Below are positions 51,522 to 57,213 of a DNA stretch of 57,213 bases, piece by piece. This stretch comes from an uncultured Novosphingobium sp. (GTDB taxonomy: Bacteria; Pseudomonadota; Alphaproteobacteria; Sphingomonadales; Sphingomonadaceae), in the NCBI GenBank assembly GCA_937996535.1, contig CALKVF010000092.1:1-57213 (forward strand), written 5' to 3'. Position 1 is the first letter of the stretch. Every line of letters begins with the position of its first letter. The translations under genes and the position numbers were made by a program. Under the pieces are notes generated by a model. The model was not told the origin of the DNA. It saw nothing but the letters and a program-made list of their open reading frames with translations, and did not search any database.

Positions 51522-51536
51522 GCCCGCTCTCCTGTT

Positions 51537-51575
51537 CTAAACGCTGTTTAGTGTTGCATAACGAACGCCGTTTAG
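51537..51575. promoter_or_regulatory. Two tandem TetR-type operators
   Basis: CTAAAC-GCT-GTTTAG (51537-51551) is a perfect inverted repeat; CGAAC-GCC-GTTTAG (51562-51575) is a degenerate second copy. The centres are about 24 bases apart. They fill most of the 66-base region between the divergent enoyl-CoA hydratase and TetR genes, so the TetR protein very likely controls both directions. Confidence 0.7.
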
Positions 51576-51587
51576 TATGGCAAGCGC

Positions 51588-52184
51588 ATGGCCGTGCTGC
51601 TGACCCAGGAACAGGTGCTCGACGTGCGCGAGCGGATTCGGCAAGTCGCCGAACGGCAGATCGCGCTGCACGGGCCCGGCGCGCTGTCGCTACGCTCGAT
51701 CGCCGGGGAACTGGGCTGGACCGCCGCCTCGCTCTATCGCTACTACGCCAGCAAGGCGCAGCTGCTCGAAGCCGTGCGGATTGCCGCGCATGACCGCTTT
51801 TCCGACCGGATCGAAGCCGCGCATGACAGCACCGATGATCTGTGGGACCGCAGCCGCGCGATCGGCGATGCCTATGTCGAGTTCGCCCAGCAGGAACCCG
51901 CCGCCTATCAGCTGATGTTCGCCTATCAGCAGGATGACGGCGAAAAATCGGCCGACCTCACGCGCGCCGAACAGCGTTCCAGCCGCACGCTCACCACCTA
52001 TGTCCGAGAAATGGTCGGCGCCGGGCTGATCGAGGGCGATCCCGAACTGATCGCCCACGCCTATTGGGCCGCGCTGCACGGGCTGATCGAGCTGCGCATG
52101 GCCGGGCGGATCGGCCAGGGCCCCTCGTTTGACAGCCTGCGCCATGCCGCGGTGCGCCTGATCACCCGCGGCGCACGGCCCTGA
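51588..52184 (+). CDS. TetR-family regulator divergent from the FadH/hydratase operon
   Basis: The 198-residue protein has a TetR DNA-binding domain (about 10-60; RIRQVAERQIALHGPGALSLRSIAGELGWTAASLYRYYASKAQLLEAV, given in pieces: LRSIAGELGWT, then SLYRYYASK). The C-terminal helices (AYQLMFAYQQDD...) match the TetR_C WHG-like group often tied to acyl-CoA metabolism. The ribosome site before ATG 51588 is weak and the transcript leader must be very short because operators fill the intergenic region. It probably represses itself and the hydratase-reductase operon, responding to an acyl-CoA. Confidence 0.85.
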   Translation: MAVLLTQEQVLDVRERIRQVAERQIALHGPGALSLRSIAGELGWTAASLYRYYASKAQLLEAVRIAAHDRFSDRIEAAHDSTDDLWDRSRAIGDAYVEFAQQEPAAYQLMFAYQQDDGEKSADLTRAEQRSSRTLTTYVREMVGAGLIEGDPELIAHAYWAALHGLIELRMAGRIGQGPSFDSLRHAAVRLITRGARP

Positions 52185-52291
52185 TCAGAACAATCAAACG
52201 CCCGCGCCGGATTCGGCGTTGACAAGCCCCCCCACCCCCCGCTAGTGGCGCGCTCCTACCCAGCGAGGACGCACTTTCGCCCCTCGCCCGT

Positions 52292-52378
52292 GCCCAGATG
52301 GCGGAATTGGTAGACGCACCAGCTTCAGGTGCTGGCGCTCGCAAGGGCGTGGAGGTTCGAGTCCTCTTCTGGGCACCA
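52292..52378 (+). tRNA. tRNA-Leu (CAG anticodon)
   Basis: Complete 87-base tRNA with a long variable arm typical of leucine: acceptor GCCCAGA/TCTGGGC, D-loop AATTGGTAGA, anticodon stem CCAGC/GCTGG around TTCAGGT (anticodon CAG), T-loop GGTTCGAGTCC, discriminator A and encoded CCA. The 107 bases before it hold no gene. Confidence 0.97.
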
Positions 52379-52496
52379 TTTTTTCCTTGGCGATACGGCA
52401 AGATCCCAGCCCTCAGGGGCCTGCGTGATTGCGGCGCGCGGCTGCTCGGCGTAAAGCCGGGGCGTGGCCCATCCTCCGTCGCGATATTTGCCTGAC

Positions 52497-54179
52497 ATGA
52501 CCTGTCCCGACCTTTCCCGGCGGCGCGTGCTGCAAGGCGCGGGGCTGGGCCTTGGCGCATTGGCCTTGCAGCCGTGGCAGCCGGCCTGGGCCCAGCCGGT
52601 TTCGGCCGGACTGCAGACGCTGAGCGGCGAGGATATCACCTTGCGCATCGCGCGCGGCGCGCTGGGGCTTGATGGCAAGGCAGCCCGCGCGGCGACGATC
52701 AACGGCACGGTGCCCGGCCCGCTGCTGCGCCTGCGCCAAGGGCAAAAGCTGCGCCTGACGGTCGACAATGCGCTGGACGAGGACACCTCGCTGCACTGGC
52801 ACGGGCTGTTGCTACCGTTCCAGATGGACGGCGTGCCGGGGGTGTCGTTCCCGGGGATCAAGGCCGGATCCCGCTTTACCTACGAATTCGCGATCGAGCA
52901 GGCCGGCACCTATTGGTATCACAGCCATTCGGGCCTGCAGGAAATGATGGGGGTCTATGGCCCGATCGTGATCGATCCGGCGGGCGCCGAGCCCGCCCCG
53001 TATGACCGCGAGCACGTGGTGGTGCTGTCCGATCACAGCCTGGTCCACCCGGCGCGGATCCTGCGCAATCTCAAGGTCGAGCCGGGCTATTACAACCACC
53101 AGCGCCAGACGCTGGGAGGGCTGCTGGCGGGCAAGGACCAGCCGCTGGCCGAGCGCATGGCCTGGGGCCGGATGCGGATGGACCCGACCGACCTGTCCGA
53201 CGTGACCGCAAGCGCGCTGCGCTATCTGATCAACGGCCATACCCCGGCGGCCAATTGGACCGCGCTGTTCACCCCGGGCGAGCGGGTGCGGCTGCGGATC
53301 ATCAATGCCGCGGCGATGAGCGTGTTCAACCTGCGGATCCCGGGCTTGGCGATGCAGGTGGTCAGCGCCGACGGGCAGGACGTGCGGCCCGTGAGCGTCG
53401 ATGAATTCCAGATCTCGCCGGGCGAAACCTATGACGTGATCGTCACCCCCAGCGAAGACCGCGCCTTTGCCATTGTTGGCGAAAGCGTCGACCGATCGGG
53501 CATGGCGCTGGCCACGCTGGCGCCGCGCGCCGGGATGCGCGCCGCCGCGCCGCCGCTGCGTCCGCGTCCGCTCCTTACCATGCAGGACATGGGGATGGAG
53601 ATGGAGGGCATGGACATGAGCGACATGTCGATGCGCGACGGCGCCAATGCCCCGCACGTCAAGCTTGGCCCCGGGGTCGAGATGATCAACCCCATGCCGA
53701 TGGACCGCACCGGCGATCCGGGGCTGGGGCTGGACACAGTCGATCACCGGGTGCTGGTCTACCGCGACCTGATCGCGCTGGAGCCCAATCCCGATACCCG
53801 CGCCGCCGAACGCGAGATCGAGGTGCATCTGACCGGCGCGATGGACCGCTACATGTGGTCGATGGACGGCAAGACCATGAGCGAAGCGCACGAGCCGATC
53901 CCGATGCGCCGCGGCGAGCGGGTCCGCGTGACGCTGATCAACGACACGATGATGGCGCACCCGATCCATCTCCACGGCCATCTGTTCGAACTGGTTACCG
54001 GCCACGGCGATCATTCCCCGCGCAAGCACACGGTCAATGTCCTGCCCGGCGGCAAGGTCAGCTGGGATGTGACCGCGATCGAGGGCGACTGGGCATTCCA
54101 CTGCCACCTGTTCCTGCACATGGCGATGGGGATGATGCGCGTGGTCCAGGTCCGCCCGATGCCGGGAGAGGCGGCATGA
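52497..54179 (+). CDS. copA: CopA, periplasmic multicopper oxidase
   Basis: Start at ATG 52497. The N-terminus LSRRRVLQGAGLGLGAL is a twin-arginine signal; the protein is 560 residues. The copper sites are visible: LHWHGLLLP, YWYHSHSG, HPIHLHGHLFEL and the type-1 site HCHLFLHMAMGMM. A methionine-rich insert (MGMEMEGMDMSDMSM) binds Cu(I), as in CopA/PcoA. RYMWSMDG near the C-terminal domain is a CopA mark. It detoxifies periplasmic copper by oxidising Cu(I). copB overlaps its stop by four bases. No CopRS pair or cusR-like box was recognised in the short upstream region. Confidence 0.94.
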   Translation: MTCPDLSRRRVLQGAGLGLGALALQPWQPAWAQPVSAGLQTLSGEDITLRIARGALGLDGKAARAATINGTVPGPLLRLRQGQKLRLTVDNALDEDTSLHWHGLLLPFQMDGVPGVSFPGIKAGSRFTYEFAIEQAGTYWYHSHSGLQEMMGVYGPIVIDPAGAEPAPYDREHVVVLSDHSLVHPARILRNLKVEPGYYNHQRQTLGGLLAGKDQPLAERMAWGRMRMDPTDLSDVTASALRYLINGHTPAANWTALFTPGERVRLRIINAAAMSVFNLRIPGLAMQVVSADGQDVRPVSVDEFQISPGETYDVIVTPSEDRAFAIVGESVDRSGMALATLAPRAGMRAAAPPLRPRPLLTMQDMGMEMEGMDMSDMSMRDGANAPHVKLGPGVEMINPMPMDRTGDPGLGLDTVDHRVLVYRDLIALEPNPDTRAAEREIEVHLTGAMDRYMWSMDGKTMSEAHEPIPMRRGERVRVTLINDTMMAHPIHLHGHLFELVTGHGDHSPRKHTVNVLPGGKVSWDVTAIEGDWAFHCHLFLHMAMGMMRVVQVRPMPGEAA

Positions 54180-55153
54180 GGCGCGCGCTGGTCCTGCTGG
54201 CGCTGGCCGCCAGCCCCGCGCTCGCGCAAAGCGCTGATCCCCACGCCGAGCACCACATGCCGGGCATGGACCACGGCGCCGACAGCCCCAGCCAGGCGAA
54301 CAAGGACGCGCCCGCAGAGGACGATGCGGACATGGCCGGAATGGACATGTTCGGCCTCGACCAGCCGGAGCCTGAACCAGATCAGGCCGATGGGCCAGCG
54401 CGCGGCACCGATCAGCCCGCCGGCAAAGCCAAGGCGCCGGCTGTGGTCCACGACCGGATCGGCGATCGTTATTGGGATCCCGCCGCGATGGCGCGGGCGG
54501 TGGAGGCCGAAATGCACCCGCCGCGCCCGGACTATGCCAAGCTGACCTTCGACCTTGCCGAATGGCGCGCCCAGCGCGGGCGCAATGGCTATGCCTGGGA
54601 GGCCGAGGGCTGGGTCGGCGATCTGGATCGGGTGATCCTGAAATCACGCGGCGAGGGCACCTTTGCGGGCGGCTTTGCCCACGGCGAGCTGGACCTGCTT
54701 TACGGCAAGGCGCTCGACCCGTGGTGGAACCTCCAGGCAGGGCTGCGGCAGGATCTTGGCCCCGGACCGCAGCGCAGCTGGGCAGCCATCGGCATCGAAG
54801 GCCGCGCGCCCTATCAGTTCGAGGTTCAGGCCGCCGCTTTCGTGTCCGACAAAGGTGATGTCACCGCGCGGGCCGAAGCCGCCTATGACCAGCGCATCAC
54901 CCAGCACCTGATCCTCCAGCCGCGCCTCAGCCTTGACCTAGCTGCGCAAGACATGCCCGGGCAGCAGATCGGCGCCGGGCTGAGCGAGGTCGAATTCGGC
55001 CTTCGCCTGCGGCGCGAAGTGGTGCGCGAATTGGCCCCCTATCTGGGCGTCAGCTGGACCTGGAAGCTCGGCCAGAGCGCGGCTTATGCCCGCGCCGCCG
55101 GCGACAGTGTAGCCGAGCGCAGCGTGGTCGCCGGGGTGCGGTTCTGGTTCTGA
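54176..55153 (+). CDS. copB: CopB, outer-membrane copper resistance protein
   Basis: The ATG at 54176 overlaps the copA stop (ATGA). The 325-residue protein has a signal peptide to ALAQS, a Met/His-rich segment (HAEHHMPGMDHG, DMAGMDMFG) that should bind copper, an acidic linker, and a C-terminal CopB barrel (about 115-325; WRAQRGRNGYAWEAEGWVGDLDR, ending VAGVRFWF). CopB lies in the outer membrane and sequesters or exports copper together with CopA. Length and order are normal for the family. Confidence 0.94.
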   Translation: MRRALVLLALAASPALAQSADPHAEHHMPGMDHGADSPSQANKDAPAEDDADMAGMDMFGLDQPEPEPDQADGPARGTDQPAGKAKAPAVVHDRIGDRYWDPAAMARAVEAEMHPPRPDYAKLTFDLAEWRAQRGRNGYAWEAEGWVGDLDRVILKSRGEGTFAGGFAHGELDLLYGKALDPWWNLQAGLRQDLGPGPQRSWAAIGIEGRAPYQFEVQAAAFVSDKGDVTARAEAAYDQRITQHLILQPRLSLDLAAQDMPGQQIGAGLSEVEFGLRLRREVVRELAPYLGVSWTWKLGQSAAYARAAGDSVAERSVVAGVRFWF

Positions 55154-55255
55154 ACCGCCGGGCGCAATTCCCGCACGCCGCATGATCGGTGCTTCACAAG
55201 CCGGCCAAACCCTGCCTAATCGCTGCAAAACGATTCAGGAGAGGAGGACGCACCC

Positions 55256-56416
55256 GTGCGCCAGTTCAGCGAAGACCAGATCATGTTCCGCGAAGCCTAC
55301 AGGAAGTTCCTCGCGAGCGAGATCGCCCCGCACATGGAAGACTGGCGCGAGGCCGGGATCGTTGACCGGGCGGCGTTCAAGAAGGCGGGCGATCTTGGCT
55401 TCCTGATGATCTGGCCCGAGGAAAAGTACGGCGGGCTGGGCGATGCTGACTTCCGCTACGAACAGATCATCATCGAGGAAACCACCCGCGCGGGCTGCAA
55501 GGCGTTCTACAACACGCTCCACAGCCGGCTGGTCGGCCCCTATTTCAAACGCTTCGGGACCGAGGAACAGCGGATGCGCTTCCTGCCCAAATGCGTCTCG
55601 GGCGAAACCATCCTCGCCATCGCGATGACCGAACCGGGCGCGGGATCGGACCTTGCAGGGATGCGCACCAGCGCGCAGGACATGGGCGATCACTGGCTGC
55701 TCAATGGCTCCAAGACCTACATCTCGAACGGGATCAACGCCGATGTGGTGATCGTGGCCGCCAAGGTCGCCGGGGCCGACAAGAAGCACGCAATGGTGCT
55801 CTTGGTGCTCGAACGCGGGATGGAAGGCTTCGAGCGCGGCCGCAATCTCAAGAAGATGGGGATGCCCGCGCAGGACACCGCCGAACTGTTCTTCAACAAT
55901 GTGAAAGTGCCCAAGGCCAACCAGCTTGGCGAAGCGGGCAAGGGGTTCTATTACCTGATGGAGGGCCTGGCCGAGGAACGCCTGATCTCGGCCGTCGGCA
56001 CCGCCGCCAATGCGCGCAAGGCCTTCGACATCACCCGCGACTATGTGATGCAGCGCCAATTGTTCGGCCAGCCGCTGGCCGAACAGCAGAACACCCAGTT
56101 CCGCATGGCCGAAATGGATACCGAGATCGAACTGGCGCAGGTCTATGTCGATCACTGCGTCACCGCGCACAATGCCGGGCAGCTGACCAGCAACATGGGC
56201 GCCAAGGCCAAGATGGTGGCGAGCGAAGTCGAATGGAAGATGCTCGACCTTGGGGTCCAGCTGCATGGCGGCGCGGGCTTCATGGACGAATATCCGATCA
56301 GCCGGATGTTCAGCGATGCGCGGATCAACCGCATTCTGGCGGGATCGAGCGAAGTCATGCGGCTGATCATCGGGCGCGACGTGTTCTCGCAAAAGTACCA
56401 GAGCCTGTTCGATTGA
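55256..56416 (+). CDS. Acyl-CoA dehydrogenase (long-chain/isovaleryl-type active site)
   Basis: The GTG start at 55256 follows AGGAGAGGAGG. The 386-residue protein is a standard acyl-CoA dehydrogenase: AIAMTEPGAGSDLAGM (FAD contact), NGSKTYISNG, and the C-terminal LHGGAGFMDEYPISRMFSDARI. At the position of the usual catalytic base (medium/short-chain type YEGTSE) it has LAGSSE, so the base is not there. A glutamate in helix G, GLAEERLISAV, fits the position used by long-chain and isovaleryl-CoA dehydrogenases. It catalyses alpha,beta-dehydrogenation of an acyl-CoA with FAD; chain specificity cannot be told. No electron-transfer flavoprotein genes are adjacent. Confidence 0.92.
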   Translation: MRQFSEDQIMFREAYRKFLASEIAPHMEDWREAGIVDRAAFKKAGDLGFLMIWPEEKYGGLGDADFRYEQIIIEETTRAGCKAFYNTLHSRLVGPYFKRFGTEEQRMRFLPKCVSGETILAIAMTEPGAGSDLAGMRTSAQDMGDHWLLNGSKTYISNGINADVVIVAAKVAGADKKHAMVLLVLERGMEGFERGRNLKKMGMPAQDTAELFFNNVKVPKANQLGEAGKGFYYLMEGLAEERLISAVGTAANARKAFDITRDYVMQRQLFGQPLAEQQNTQFRMAEMDTEIELAQVYVDHCVTAHNAGQLTSNMGAKAKMVASEVEWKMLDLGVQLHGGAGFMDEYPISRMFSDARINRILAGSSEVMRLIIGRDVFSQKYQSLFD

Positions 56417-56421
56417 GCAGA

Positions 56422-56446
56422 GCGCGGGGCTTGCTTGGCCCCGCGC
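56422..56446 (+). terminator. Strong hairpin after the acyl-CoA dehydrogenase
   Basis: GCGCGGGGC, loop TTGCTTG, GCCCCGCGC form a perfect 9-base-pair GC stem six bases after the stop codon. No T-run follows, so termination may be weak or the hairpin may protect the mRNA end. Confidence 0.5.
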
Positions 56447-56487
56447 GCCCCTTGCGCTAGAACCGGCGCAAGGGGAGATCCCGTCTG

Positions 56488-57213
56488 ATGAGTTTGCGTG
56501 CCGCCGGCCTGCTGGCCCTGGCGCTGATCCTGGTTCTGTTTGCGATCGCCGCGCTGGTCGAGGCGCGCGGCGCCGCGATCAGCCGCCGCACGCGGCTGCG
56601 CCACGGCGCCTATATGCTCGCGCTCGGGGTCTATTGCTCGAGCTGGACGATCTATGGCGCGGTGGGCAGCGCGGTGCGCGATGGCTGGGCCTATCTGCCG
56701 ATCTATGCCGCGCCGATCCTGCTGCTGCTGGCCGCGCCCCGCTTTCTCGCCCGGCTGACCCGCGCGGTGGCCGACGAGCAGGCCACCACCGTTTCGGATT
56801 TCATCGCCGCGCGCTTTGGCCATGACGTGGTCGTTGCCCGACTGGTGACGATCATCGCGCTCGCCGGATCGATCCCCTATGTCGCGCTGCAATTGCGCTC
56901 GATCGGCAATGCGATGGCGATTGTCTCGGGCCAGCCGGTGCAGGGCGCGGTAATGATCGTGGCGGCACTGCTGCTGGCGCTGTTCGCCGCGCTGTTCGGG
57001 GCGCGCCGCTATGAACTGGCCGGGCGCAGCGAGGGGCTGGTCTTCGCGATCGGGCTGGATTCGCTGATCAAGCTCGGCGCGCTCGGCGCGGTCGCGGTGC
57101 TGGCCACCGCGATCCTTCTGACCCATGACGATCCGGCAGTGATCCGCGCCGGGATCACCCGGCTCGCCGCCGGATTCCAGCCAGCGCGGCTCTCGCTCGA
57201 TGTGGGGGTGATC
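56488..57213 (+). CDS. Symporter-type sensor histidine kinase, N-terminal part
   Basis: Start at ATG 56488 behind AGGGGAG; the frame runs off the window after 242 residues. Helices with YMLALGVYCSSWTIYGAVGSAVRDGWAYLPIYAAPILLLL and then VSDFIAARFGHDVVVARLVTIIALAGSIPYVALQLRSIG (quoted in motif pieces: CSSWTIYGAVG, DFIAARFG, IPYVALQLRSI) match the sodium:solute symporter-like domain that precedes kinase cores in CbrA/PrlS-like sensors. I infer that the missing part holds PAS, HisKA and ATPase domains. Such kinases couple solute transport or energy state to gene control. It is separated from the acyl-CoA dehydrogenase by a hairpin. Confidence 0.8.
   Translation, partial: MSLRAAGLLALALILVLFAIAALVEARGAAISRRTRLRHGAYMLALGVYCSSWTIYGAVGSAVRDGWAYLPIYAAPILLLLAAPRFLARLTRAVADEQATTVSDFIAARFGHDVVVARLVTIIALAGSIPYVALQLRSIGNAMAIVSGQPVQGAVMIVAALLLALFAALFGARRYELAGRSEGLVFAIGLDSLIKLGALGAVAVLATAILLTHDDPAVIRAGITRLAAGFQPARLSLDVGVI

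Overview
The window looks like a chromosomal piece of a GC-rich alphaproteobacterium of the sphingomonad group. The grounds are the tamA-tamB pair, the MucR/Ros-type regulator, the many TonB-dependent receptors with sphingomonad-style N-termini, the copA-copB pair, and codon use dominated by G/C in third position. Genus cannot be fixed from sequence alone; Novosphingobium-like is only a guess.

Positions 1-11.2 kb are an accessory, mosaic stretch of visibly lower GC. It opens with a truncated HTH gene, a phage tail-fibre scrap and a decayed IS3-family end. Next come a TetR regulator, a histidine kinase/response regulator pair behind a perfect FNR-type box, a TauD-like dioxygenase, a secreted SnoaL-like protein, a Tat-type alpha/beta hydrolase and a DUF2939 protein. 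From about 7.47 to 9.67 kb a patchwork of broken catabolic genes (iron alcohol dehydrogenase, a transporter tail, a CoA-transferase tail, an enoyl-CoA hydratase) splits older gene neighbourhoods, leaving cut ends on both sides. A DUF2244/small membrane protein/DUF2946 group and tRNA-Thr(CGT) close this part.

From 11.2 to 36.3 kb the DNA is high-GC and mostly envelope biology. It holds a dCache chemoreceptor and a 2.4-kDa-residue-scale (about 2,383 aa) adhesin with ten near-identical cadherin-like repeats and an autotransporter-like C-terminus. A DUF2946-TonB receptor-PepSY group is probably for metal (copper) handling. MucR-like and FixJ/LuxR-like regulators lie among CCCC-N4/5-GGGG inverted repeats. 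They are followed by TamA, TamB, two lipoproteins, a lectin-like exported protein and a HerA-type ATPase.

The most coherent and interesting block is 36.4-48.6 kb. It contains an NAD-type shikimate/quinate dehydrogenase, a TonB-dependent receptor, an aromatic-acid:H+ symporter-type MFS protein, a TetR regulator, QuiC (3-dehydroshikimate dehydratase fused to an HPPD-like domain), and four translationally coupled exported proteins: two esterases, a paraoxonase-like propeller and a DUF3237 protein. An identical palindrome, GAACTAGTTC, sits in the 17-bp spacer of a good promoter before the receptor and in the divergent TetR/quiC region, so the block is probably one regulon. My reading is an uptake-and-hydrolysis system for esters or lactones of quinate/shikimate (chlorogenate-like compounds) feeding protocatechuate. 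The substrate is inference.

From 48.6 kb to the end there is a FadH-like reductase and an enoyl-CoA hydratase divergent from a TetR gene with paired operators, then tRNA-Leu(CAG), copA-copB, an acyl-CoA dehydrogenase, and the start of a symporter-type histidine kinase cut by the window edge. No rRNA, CRISPR array, complete insertion sequence or replication origin was seen.
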